This document shows, piece after piece, positions 35,657 through 42,896 of a stretch of DNA of 64,000 nt. The notes beneath the pieces were generated by a model. It made no database searches. It had not been told where the DNA came from and worked only from the letters and a program-made list of their open reading frames with translations. The position numbers were made by a program, and so were the translations under genes. The DNA comes from an uncultured Collinsella sp. (GTDB lineage: Bacteria; Actinomycetota; Coriobacteriia; Coriobacteriales; Coriobacteriaceae): contig CABUDS010000001.1 of assembly GCA_902490405.1 (NCBI GenBank), positions 52,910-116,909 of the forward strand, written 5' to 3'. Each line of letters opens with the position of its first letter. Positions within the stretch are counted from its first letter, which is position 1.

Positions 35657-36682
35657 CTAGCGTGCTGCGTACTCGAGCATACGATCGAGCGTGAGCTTGG
35701 CCTGGTCGGCGGCCTCGTCCGACACGCCGATCTGCACCTCGCCCTCGCCCGTCTCCAGGCAGCGCACGAGCTTTTCGAGCGTGATGAGATCCATGTTGAC
35801 GCAGGTGGGCTGCACCGCGGGGAAGTAGAACTTCTTGCCGGTGCCCTGGCAGCGGCGCTCGAGCTCGTAGAGCACGCCGCGGACCGTCACGATGATGAAC
35901 TCGCTCGCGTCGGACTCCTCGGCGTACTTGATGATGCCGGCGGTGGAGCCAATGTAGTCGGCCTCGGCAAGGACGTCGGCCTTGCACTCGGGGTGCGCCA
36001 AAACGAGCGCGTCGGGATGTGCCTCCTGCGCGTCGACAATCTGCTCGACAGTGATGATGTGGTGGCGCGGGCAGTAGCCGTTGTTGAGGATGACGTGCTT
36101 TTGCGGCATCTGCTCGGCTACGAAGCGGCCCAGGTTTTGGTCGGGAATGAACAGGATATGCTGCTGCGGCAGCTCGGACACGATCTTGACGGCGTTGGAG
36201 CTGGTGACGCACACGTCGCTCCAGCTCTTGATCTCGACCGTGGAGTTGACGTAGCAGACCACGGCAAGGTCGTCACCGTACTCGGCGCGGGCGGCGGCGA
36301 CCGTCTCGCGCTTGACCATGTGAGCCATGGGGCAGTCCGCGCCCGGCTCGGGCAGCAGCACGGTCTTGGTGGGGTTGAGCAGCTTGGCGCTCTCGCCCAT
36401 AAACTCCACGCCGCACAGCACGATGGTCTGCTGCGGCAGGCTCTTGGCGAGCTTTGCCAGGTAAAAGCTGTCGCCGACGTAATCGGCAACGGCCTGGACC
36501 TCGGGCGCCACATAGTAGTGCGCCAGGATCACCGCGTCACGTTGGGTTTTTAGTTGCTGAATGGCCTCGACGAGCTCTGCGGGCACCAGTGCCGCGCGCT
36601 CCGTTGCCGTCGTTGCCGATGCTAGGCCGGCCGCGATATCGCGTGCAAGCTCCGATGCATCCATGTTCGCGCTCTGTGCCAT
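35657..36682 (-). CDS. nadA: Quinolinate synthase NadA
   Basis: [4Fe-4S] enzyme condensing iminoaspartate with dihydroxyacetone phosphate to quinolinate. 341 residues from ATG 36682 (GAGAGGGG five bases ahead; TTG one codon earlier is less likely). Likely cluster ligands Cys90 (VLCGVEFMGESAK), Cys204 (NGYCPRHH) and Cys294 (PTCVNMDLITLEK); substrate motifs AHYYVAPEVQAVADYVGDS and YVNSTVEIKS. First gene of the nad operon. Confidence 0.97.
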   Translation of the reverse strand: MAQSANMDASELARDIAAGLASATTATERAALVPAELVEAIQQLKTQRDAVILAHYYVAPEVQAVADYVGDSFYLAKLAKSLPQQTIVLCGVEFMGESAKLLNPTKTVLLPEPGADCPMAHMVKRETVAAARAEYGDDLAVVCYVNSTVEIKSWSDVCVTSSNAVKIVSELPQQHILFIPDQNLGRFVAEQMPQKHVILNNGYCPRHHIITVEQIVDAQEAHPDALVLAHPECKADVLAEADYIGSTAGIIKYAEESDASEFIIVTVRGVLYELERRCQGTGKKFYFPAVQPTCVNMDLITLEKLVRCLETGEGEVQIGVSDEAADQAKLTLDRMLEYAAR

Positions 36683-36723
36683 CAAGGCCCCTCTCTTTTG
36701 GCGAATCTTGGGGCTTTAGTATG

Positions 36724-36767
36724 ACACCTGGCTTTACAGCTGACAAGACAGCTGTAAAGCCAGGTGT
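36724..36767. promoter_or_regulatory. Palindromic operator before nadA (probable NiaR site)
   Basis: Perfect 19-bp arms ACACCTGGCTTTACAGCTG and CAGCTGTAAAGCCAGGTGT around ACAAGA, 42-85 bases before the nadA ATG. It contains TTACA(G/C)CTG words of the kind reported for NiaR boxes in other Gram-positive bacteria. NiaR is encoded in the same operon. The assignment is inference. Confidence 0.65.
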
Positions 36768-36791
36768 AAAGTTGGAATAAAGATTCAATCT

Positions 36792-36850
36792 TGGGGCGGG
36801 TCCATTTTCGAACTGGCAAGCTGAGGACAGCCGAAAATGGACCCGCCCCA
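36792..36850. repeat. Palindrome upstream of the nad operon
   Basis: Perfect 19-bp arms (TGGGGCGGGTCCATTTTCG and complement) around a 21-base centre. Adjacent to, but unrelated in sequence to, the nadA operator and the MITE-like element that follows. Confidence 0.75.
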
Positions 36851-36890
36851 TGATTCGGGCAGCCCGTTTTGTCCTGGACCAAGGGGCAGT

Positions 36891-37095
36891 GGTCAAAAAG
36901 GGCCAAATATGAGTACTGTCACCAAATTAGTAGCATCGATTTTCCGGTCCAGAGCAGCAAAATCGCCTTGTTTGGAGCCCGATCGCGACTCTGAAGAACG
37001 AAAATCGATGCACTTTTGGCCTCTGGCACCGATTTTTGAGGCCATTTGGCTGCCACCAAACTGGTAACAGTACTCATATTTGGCCCTTTTTGACC
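36891..37095. mobile_element. 205-bp MITE-like element
   Basis: 29-bp perfect terminal inverted repeats (36891-36919 and 37067-37095; outer bases GGTCAAAAAGGGCCAAATAT) with a second inner inverted pair GCATCGATTTTC / GAAAATCGATGC. No reading frame with a ribosome site. No target duplication is evident. The form is that of a non-autonomous transposable element or a large structured RNA. Together with the two palindromes before it, 36724-37095 is almost entirely palindromic. Confidence 0.7.
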
Positions 37096-37242
37096 ACCGG
37101 GTTTCCGGCAGGCCCCAAAAGCGGGCCCGAATCGCTCGATCCGGGCCCGCTGGGGGTAGCGAGCACAATCGAGGTGTAAGAAGCAAGAGAGGGCCATCGC
37201 CTAGAATCGTCAGCGCCTAGATATTCAACGAGAGGAAAGACA

Positions 37243-37635
37243 ATGGTCCGCAGCGACATGCTACCCCAGCCGGACCGGGGGCTCGGCCTCGACCGGCCCC
37301 AGACCGAGGCATTTCACCGACGAGTTCAAGAGGAAGATAGTCGATCTCCACAACGCCGGAAAGCCCAGGCGCGAGGCCATGGACGAGTGCGACCTCGACA
37401 AGAGCACCGTGGAGAGGCGGGTCAAGTCGATAAACGAGACCGGCTCGCCGCGCGCCGCCGACAACCGCACGCCCGAGTAGAACCGGATCCTGGAGCCCGA
37501 GCGCGAGAACCGCAGGCTCCGGATGGAGGTCAACGTCTTAAGACGAGCGGCGCCAGCATACGCTCGGAAGTCAGGGCCATGGCGGCCAACGGGGGGCCGC
37601 TGCCCCATATCGGCGCAGCGCTGGCATCGAGGCCT
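37243..37635 (+). pseudogene. Degraded IS3-family transposase (orfA and start of orfB)
   Basis: ATG 37243 after GAGGAAAG begins MVRSDMLPQPDRG. A frameshift then moves to a frame reading RHFTDEFKRKIVDLHNAGKP, KSTVERRVKSINETGSPRAA, interrupted by TAG at about 37478-37480 and continuing NRILEPERENRRLRMEVNVL, a leucine-zipper typical of OrfA. Beyond 37550 a remnant of OrfB (VRAMAANGG, then CPISAQRW in another frame across a G run) is cut at 37636 by the intact IS3 element. So this is an older insertion, then hit by a younger one. Confidence 0.75.
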
Positions 37636-37676
37636 TCTGACCTGTGTCAAGATTTCGGACACGCATGCTCGAGAAA

Positions 37677-38611
37677 TCAAGCGGCCATAGGCATGGCCTC
37701 GAGCTTGGGCTCGGTTCTCTCGAAGAAGGCCGCCATGGCCTCGGCCGGCACCTTGTAGCCGATCGTCGAGCGGGGCCTTCGGCGGTTGTAGTACGCCTCG
37801 ATGAACTCGACCACCGCGTGCTTGGCGGAATCCCTGGTCGGGAAGCTGCGCCTGTAGTACATCTCGTTCTTCAGCGTGGCGAGGAACGACTCGGCCACCG
37901 CGTTGTCGTGGCAGTTGCCGGCGCGGCTGCAGGACAGCCGCACGTCGTTGTCGCGCGCCCATTCGGCCAGAAGCCTGCTGGTGTACTGGGCGCCGCGGTC
38001 GGCGTGGAATATCGCGTTGCCGGCCACGTAGCCGCGCGATTTGGCCGACGCCAGCGCCGAAACCACGATGTCGGCGGTCATGCGCTCGGAGAGCGACCAG
38101 CCCACCACCATGCGGGTGTTGAGGTCGATGACCGTCGACAGGTACAGCCATCCCTCGCCGGTGCGCAGGTAGGTGATGTCGCCCACGAGCTTGCAGGTTG
38201 GAACGGGACTGGTGAAGTCGCGGCGCACCAGGTCGGGCCGGGGCCTGGCCTTCGGGTCGGGGATGGTGGTGCGCTTCCTGGCGTTGGGCGTGCAGCCGCG
38301 TATTCCCAGCTCGCGCATCAGCTTGCGCACCCTGTACAGGGTCAATCCGGAGAACTCGCCGGGCAGGAAGCATTTCACGAACCGGAAGCCGAACCTGCGG
38401 TCCGACTCCAGCCACACGCGCCGGACCGCCTCGCGCTCGGCCGACCAGTCTTCTCGCGGGCAGCCGTTGGAGAGCCACGAGTAGAAGCCCGATCGGCTCA
38501 CGCCGAGCACGCGGGCCATCATTTTCACCGGGAATTCGGCCTTCTCCGCCAACATCATCCGGTAGCACGCGGCTACGCCTGGCTTTTGGCGAAGAAGGCC
38601 GCGGCTTTTTT
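37677..38611 (-). CDS. IS3 transposase OrfB (DDE integrase), made by frameshift
   Basis: Catalytic part of the transposase: HTH_21 segment (VSRSGFYSWLSNGCPREDWS), then the rve core with Asp in VGDITYLRT, Asp in HADRGAQYTS and Glu in NAVAESFLATLKNE, the DDE triad. Ends TEPKLEAMPMAA. The frame is entered from orfA by a -1 shift at the slippery run AAAAAAG (38611-38605), giving an OrfAB fusion. No internal defects are visible, so the element may be active. Confidence 0.9.
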
Positions 38612-38857
38612 CAAGAAGGCGTTCTCCATCTCGAGCTCGCGTATGCGCCTTTTCGCCTCGCGAAGCTCGCGGTCCTCGGCCTTGGGGTCGGGCCCGCCGG
38701 CAAGCTCGCGCCGGCGATTCTGCACCCACTTGTTCACGGTCTTGGAATTCAGGCCCAGTTCTGCGCAGCATTCCGTTATCGGCCTGCCCGTCGAGATGAT
38801 GTAGTCGGCGGTCTCGCGCCTGAACTCGTCGGTGTACTTGGCGGCTGGGTTGGACAT
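38573..38857 (-). CDS. IS3 transposase OrfA (HTH)
   Basis: A 94-residue DNA-binding protein: KYTDEFRRETADYIISTGRP, ITECCAELGLNSKTVNKWVQ helix-turn-helix, then a leucine-zipper (REAKRRIRELEMENAFLKKA). Its 3' end contains the A6G slippery site that leads into orfB. Confidence 0.92.
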   Translation of the reverse strand: MSNPAAKYTDEFRRETADYIISTGRPITECCAELGLNSKTVNKWVQNRRRELAGGPDPKAEDRELREAKRRIRELEMENAFLKKAAAFFAKSQA

Positions 38858-38939
38858 AGCATACCGTCCTCTCGGTCGTCGATGAATGCATTCTAAAGGA
38901 TTGGGCCTCTAGCATGCGTGTCCGAAAAGACGATACAGG

Positions 38940-40046
38940 TCAGACAACCCAATCAGACGTCGTCTCGAGCGCGTCCTCTGCACGGTCGAGCGTGCTTCTG
39001 GCCTTGGCACCCTGTTTGAACCACGAGCGCAGGTCCTCGAGCGTGCTGCCCGCTGCATACACCTTGATTTTGCGACCGCCTTTCGTGGTCACCGTGCAAC
39101 GGTCGCCGCTCTCGCTGTTCTCGTGCGCCGTGACCTTCTTGAGGTAATCGCGACGGAACGCCACGACGCGGGCATTGCTGATCTCGATGAACCAATCATC
39201 GTCGACAAGCGAAGTGCCCGTGGTACCTCGACTTGCCATCTCCTCGGCGAAGGAGAAGCCGAGTTCGCGCTCCTGCCTGCCGATCTCGAGGATGCCGCGG
39301 GCGGGCATGCTGAGCATGAGCAGGGGCAGGAGTCCCCCTATGAACAGGAAGAGGAACGGGACGAGCAAGAGCAGACGAGCACCGGCATCGGTGAAAACAG
39401 CCATGAAGGCGATCACGAGCGAGAAGACGAGCGCCATGCCGTTGAAAACAATCGTCAACGGCTTGATGGCAGACCAACACAGGCCCGCCTTGGTCATGGG
39501 ACCGTCGACGGCGTCCGAGACTTCGATGCCCTCTTCCTCCAGACGGGCGAGGAGGTTGAGCGAGCACACCCCCTCGAGGCTTATCGAGCAGAACTTCCGG
39601 TCGCCCTCGAACAGGTCGATCCTCATCATCTGCGTGTGAAGCGTTGCACGGGTGATGTTGCCAAACGTCGTCTCCTTGCGGATGCCGAAGGCGTTACGCG
39701 AGAGAATTCGCTCACCGTCCACGTCGATGCGCGGGATGCTCAGCAGGGCCCAGATGGCCATGCCCGCGAGCGCCATGGCGTGACCGAACCACACAAGTTC
39801 GTGGTCCCACTCGCCCAACGAGACGCCCTGCCAGACGTAGACACCCAGCATGAGCAGTTCGAACGCGACGGCGCAGCAGGCGATGATCGTGCGAATGGCA
39901 GCGGGCATGCGCACCGTGAAGCGATCGAGGCTGTCCGTCGCCTCACTGCGCTCGCGCGCGCCGCGACGGGCGACCCATGCAGTGAGCGGACCGACGATGA
40001 ACACCACCATCGCCACGCGCAGGAACGATTCGAGTATGTCGCCCAT
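38940..40046 (-). CDS. Membrane protein of unknown function, 3' end replaced by IS
   Basis: About 368 residues starting MGDILESFLRVAMVVFIVGP after GGTGG (40046). Four hydrophobic segments: about 8-25, 57-78, 90-107 and a pair near 205-265 (LTIVFNGMALVFSLVIAFMA; LLLVPFLFLFIGGLLPLLML). Between them a PH-like soluble part (RIDVDGERILSRNAFGIRKE). The C-terminal part has EISNARVVAFRRDYLKKV. The stop TGA (38940-38942) lies inside the terminal repeat of the IS3 element, so the original C-terminus was probably cut. Function unknown. Confidence 0.65.
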   Translation of the reverse strand: MGDILESFLRVAMVVFIVGPLTAWVARRGARERSEATDSLDRFTVRMPAAIRTIIACCAVAFELLMLGVYVWQGVSLGEWDHELVWFGHAMALAGMAIWALLSIPRIDVDGERILSRNAFGIRKETTFGNITRATLHTQMMRIDLFEGDRKFCSISLEGVCSLNLLARLEEEGIEVSDAVDGPMTKAGLCWSAIKPLTIVFNGMALVFSLVIAFMAVFTDAGARLLLLVPFLFLFIGGLLPLLMLSMPARGILEIGRQERELGFSFAEEMASRGTTGTSLVDDDWFIEISNARVVAFRRDYLKKVTAHENSESGDRCTVTTKGGRKIKVYAAGSTLEDLRSWFKQGAKARSTLDRAEDALETTSDWVV

Positions 40047-40233
40047 ATTAACCACCATCCCAATAGAAAACGTGAATTTGGGAGACTATAGCAGAGCGAA
40101 GCGATCTGCACGGCATCGTCCGGGTGTTTTCGGCATACGGTGGAAACCAGCGGCAGCGGACGTTGAGAACTCACCCAAAAGACGCGATTCGACCGAAGCG
40201 ATTCTTCTTGACTTGGTCTCAATGTGATACGAC

Positions 40234-40761
40234 ATGCGCCACTACCTGCGCGGTCTTGCGGCCCTGATCGAAGAGGGTCACACCGATGAGGCACTCGGGC
40301 GCATCGACGCGCTCTGCGAGACCAACGACCGCACCGCCGTGCGCCGCTACTGCGCCAACGAAACGGTCAACATTGCGCTCTCGTCGCTTTCCGCGGACAT
40401 CAACGCGCGCGGCATCACCGCCGATCTGCGCGCCGCCGTGCCCGAAACCGTCCACGTGGGCGATGTCGATCTATTCAGTGTGGTATCGAACGCCCTGGAC
40501 AATGCCATCGCCGCGGCGAGCGCCGCCCCCGAAGGCAAGCGGTTTGTCGACCTGGACCTTCGCTACGAAGACGGTCAGCTTCTATTGCTGGTTTCCAACA
40601 CGTTTGGCCGTGCGCCGCACATGGTCGACGGCATGCCCGTGGCTCAGCACACTGGGCACGGCTTTGGCACCAAGAGCATTATGCTTGCCGTCGAGCGCAT
40701 GAACGGCAACTGCCAGCTCCGCATTAACGGCGACCGGTTTGAGCTGCGCGCCGTGATGTAG
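40234..40761 (+). pseudogene. Truncated GHKL sensor kinase (AgrC/LytS-like), N-terminus missing
   Basis: Only the catalytic half remains: it starts MRHYLRGLAALIEEG, equivalent to the phospho-His box of GHKL kinases, then N-box NALDNAIAAASAAP, and the G-box GHGFGTKSIMLAVERMNG. The sensor and membrane part is absent, a stop codon lies three codons upstream and there is no ribosome site. No response regulator is adjacent. Considered a relic of a peptide-sensing two-component system. Confidence 0.7.
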
Positions 40762-40779
40762 GGGCTGCCGCCAACCTCG

Positions 40780-41355
40780 CTACAGCGGTGCAGCCGCCGG
40801 GGTCAGCTGCTTAATGTAGGCCCACATGCGCTGCTTGGCGGCCTTGTCGGTGAGCGCCGCCTCAAAACCGTCGAGCGCCAGCACGCGGCGCCCCTGCACA
40901 TGGGCGACCAGGCCGGGCTTGAGCATGGCGGTGTCAAAGTCATCAATTGCCACAAGCATATCGGCATAGGTCTCGCGCATGACATCGGCCGCACTGTTGT
41001 CGAGCAGCAGCACCGCCTCGGGGTCCAAGGTCTCCAGCGCCTCGCGGAACAGGTCGCACGGCAGAGTCTCGCCCACCGCGACCGCTCCGTCACCCGCGCC
41101 GGCGACGCTTGCCAGCACGCAAAAGTCCTCGGGGGCATATCCGATGGCGCCGAGCGCCTTGCGCAACGCGGCGCCATCCGCGCCGGCAGCCAGCTCGCCG
41201 CCCGAGCACTCGGCTTCATCCAAATCGCCTTTGACCAGCACAATCGGCGAGCACGCGTTGCCCGCGATACGCACACCGCGACCTGCAAGCGACGCGAGCT
41301 CCTGCTCGGTCGCCTGAGCGATGGCTTCTTTTTTCTGGCTTTGTGACGTGGGCAT
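40780..41355 (-). CDS. Possible uracil-DNA-glycosylase-fold protein
   Basis: A 191-residue soluble protein from MPTSQSQKKEA (GGAGAGC before ATG). The segment VLVKGDLDEAECSGGELAAG with ALRKALGAIGYAPEDFCVLA is arranged like the start of family IV/V uracil-DNA glycosylases (glycine-rich loop, then the first helix), and LETLDPEAVLLLDNSAADVM fits the following strand. The usual catalytic and Fe-S cysteines are not evident, so an altered or non-catalytic member is possible. Low certainty on function. Confidence 0.55.
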   Translation of the reverse strand: MPTSQSQKKEAIAQATEQELASLAGRGVRIAGNACSPIVLVKGDLDEAECSGGELAAGADGAALRKALGAIGYAPEDFCVLASVAGAGDGAVAVGETLPCDLFREALETLDPEAVLLLDNSAADVMRETYADMLVAIDDFDTAMLKPGLVAHVQGRRVLALDGFEAALTDKAAKQRMWAYIKQLTPAAAPL

Positions 41356-41491
41356 GCGCTCTCCAATCGTTTGCGTGCCCACCATTATATAAAAGAGCCG
41401 CCCGCGAGTGGTTGCTTTGCGGGCCGCTGGGTATAAGCACGGTCGTACTGAGTTTTACGCGGCCGAGCCGCGTCGTATTATGGAGGTCACC

Positions 41492-41812
41492 ATGGCTGAC
41501 ATTAAGCAGATTACCCCCGAGAACTTCGATTCCATCGTTAACGACAGCCTGCCCGTACTGGTTGATTTTTGGGCCCCGTGGTGCGGCCCCTGCCGCTCGC
41601 TCTCGCCCATCGTAGACGAGGTTGCCGACGAGCTGGCCGGCAAGTTGGCTGTGGCCAAGTGCAACGTCGACGACAACCAGGACCTGGCCATGAAGTTTGG
41701 CGTCATGAGCATCCCCACGCTGATCGTCTTTAAGAACGGCGAGGAGGTCGACCGCTCGGTCGGCGCCTTGCCCAAGGCAAGACTTCAGGCACTGCTGGAG
41801 AAACATCTGTAA
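41492..41812 (+). CDS. trxA: Thioredoxin
   Basis: A 106-residue disulfide reductase with active site WCGPC (Cys31, Cys34), VDFWAPWCGPCRSLSPIVDE and cis-Pro loop MSIPTLIVFKNGEEVDRSVG. ATG 41492 is four bases after GGAGGT; an upstream ATG at 41480 overlaps the ribosome site. Monocistronic, with a terminator at 41924. Confidence 0.97.
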   Translation: MADIKQITPENFDSIVNDSLPVLVDFWAPWCGPCRSLSPIVDEVADELAGKLAVAKCNVDDNQDLAMKFGVMSIPTLIVFKNGEEVDRSVGALPKARLQALLEKHL

Positions 41813-41923
41813 TACGCTTGTTACCCATCTGCCGTCCATGAGCGGTTTCGCACCGCTCGCCGGAGTGCCAAACGCAAGGTATGCGACCACGGATAGTATG
41901 GTAGATACAAACAGCCCCCAGTG

Positions 41924-41960
41924 AACGGGTGCGGGTCAGACGGACTCGCACCCGTTTTCT
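41924..41960 (+). terminator. Terminator downstream of trxA
   Basis: AACGGGTGCG / CGCACCCGTT with a 13-base loop, then TTTCTT. Confidence 0.85.
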
Positions 41961-42033
41961 TATGCGGCGGCGCTCAAGGCGGGCGTAGTAGAATCTGAAC
42001 CACCATATCGCCCCGTACAAAAGGAGACTCCCC

Positions 42034-42282
42034 ATGCATGACGTCGGAATGAACATGAGCCAACTTGCCATGAGCGTCAAGCAGGTCGACGACACCATTG
42101 AGCTCGCTCACGAGTGGAGCCATCAGCTGCTGCATGCGACCGAGAACTTTGACATGGAGCGCATTGGCGCCAAGCTCGAGGCCGCCATGGCGGCACTCCA
42201 CGAGGCGCACGATGCGCTCGAGGGCTACGAGGAGGCCATCGAGGCCGACCACAACTCCGTCGGCTCTGTGAAACTGGTGTAA
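42034..42282 (+). CDS. Small helical protein upstream of nikR
   Basis: An 82-residue, all-helical, acidic protein with many histidines and methionines (MHDVGMNMSQLAMSVKQVDD; HEWSHQLLHATENFDMERIG; HEAHDALEGYEEAIEADHNS). AAAAGGAG precedes the ATG. It ends one base before the GTG of nikR, so the two are co-transcribed. Histidine content and context suggest a role with nickel or hydrogenase maturation, an inference; family not recognised. Confidence 0.7.
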   Translation: MHDVGMNMSQLAMSVKQVDDTIELAHEWSHQLLHATENFDMERIGAKLEAAMAALHEAHDALEGYEEAIEADHNSVGSVKLV

Positions 42283-42283
42283 C

Positions 42284-42778
42284 GTGGCCGAGCACGAGCA
42301 CGCGCACAATCACGGTGCGGACGACGATGCAAGCTGCCGCTACAGCGGCTCCAGCTCCGAGCTGGTCCGCTTTTCGGTCACCGCGCCCGACGACCTGCTG
42401 CGCCGCTTTGACGAGCAGATCGCGCGCCGCGGTGACGTGGCTAACCGATCCGAGGCCGTACGCGATCTGATTCGCGCCTCGATCGCCAAGGAGCAGATGC
42501 GCACGCCCGACGAGCAGGTCATCGGTTCGCTCACCATGATCTATGACCACCATACCGGCGATCTGACGCGCCGTCTGGACGAGGTGCAGCACGACTACAC
42601 CGACGAGATTGTCTCGACCATGCACGTGCATCTGGACCACCACAACTGCCTGGAGATTCTGGCGCTCAAGGGTCGCGGCAAACGCGTCTATGAGCTAGCG
42701 GACCGGTTGCTGGGACTGCGCGGCGTTAAGCACGGCGAGCTCACCTGCGCCGCCACCAAGCAGAGCCTGGGGCTGTAG
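42284..42778 (+). CDS. nikR: Nickel-responsive regulator NikR
   Basis: Ribbon-helix-helix repressor (LVRFSVTAPDDLLRRFDEQI, then NRSEAVRDLIRASI) with the ACT-like metal domain. Nickel ligands at the expected spacing: His103, His114, His116, Cys122 (HDYTDEI...HVHLDHHNC). The N-terminus carries an extra His-rich stretch (EHEHAHNHG). GTG start. It precedes hypFCDE and fits nickel control for NiFe-hydrogenase. No nickel transporter is in the window. Confidence 0.95.
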   Translation: MAEHEHAHNHGADDDASCRYSGSSSELVRFSVTAPDDLLRRFDEQIARRGDVANRSEAVRDLIRASIAKEQMRTPDEQVIGSLTMIYDHHTGDLTRRLDEVQHDYTDEIVSTMHVHLDHHNCLEILALKGRGKRVYELADRLLGLRGVKHGELTCAATKQSLGL

Positions 42779-42798
42779 CGGGATTTCCCGCAGCGCAC

Positions 42799-42877
42799 CT
42801 GCCAAAAAGGGACAGGTTTGTTTTGGCAGGTTTAGAAGTTTTACCGACCAAAATAAACCTGTCCCTTTTTGGTCGGT
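42799..42877. repeat. Nested palindrome between nikR and hypF
   Basis: The two halves are inverted copies over 24-25 bp (CCAAAAAGGGACAGGTTT-N-TTTTGG), and each half is itself a hairpin (CTGCCAAAA/TTTTGGCAG and CGACCAAAA/TTTTTGGTCG). It may separate the nikR and hyp transcripts. Confidence 0.75.
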
Positions 42878-42896
42878 TTTGACGAGGGGAAGCCAC

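Larger units (their letters stand above)
37636..38944 (-). mobile_element. IS3-family insertion sequence
   Basis: About 1.31 kb bounded by imperfect inverted repeats: left TCTGACCTGT then TTTCGGACACGCATGCT, right the complement (AGCATGCGTGTCCGAAAA ... ACAGGTCAGA). It encodes orfA and orfB in overlapping frames, minus strand. No clear target-site duplication flanks it. It lies inside an older IS3 relic on the left and abuts the end of a membrane-protein gene on the right. Confidence 0.88.

Noticed and set aside
36837..37186. Short frames within the 205-bp palindromic element
   Set aside because: They follow the inverted repeat, differ on each strand, and lack ribosome sites.
37261..38568. 435-codon minus frame across the IS3 element and relic
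   Set aside because: It runs in a different frame from OrfB, which carries the DDE triad, and crosses the IS boundary.
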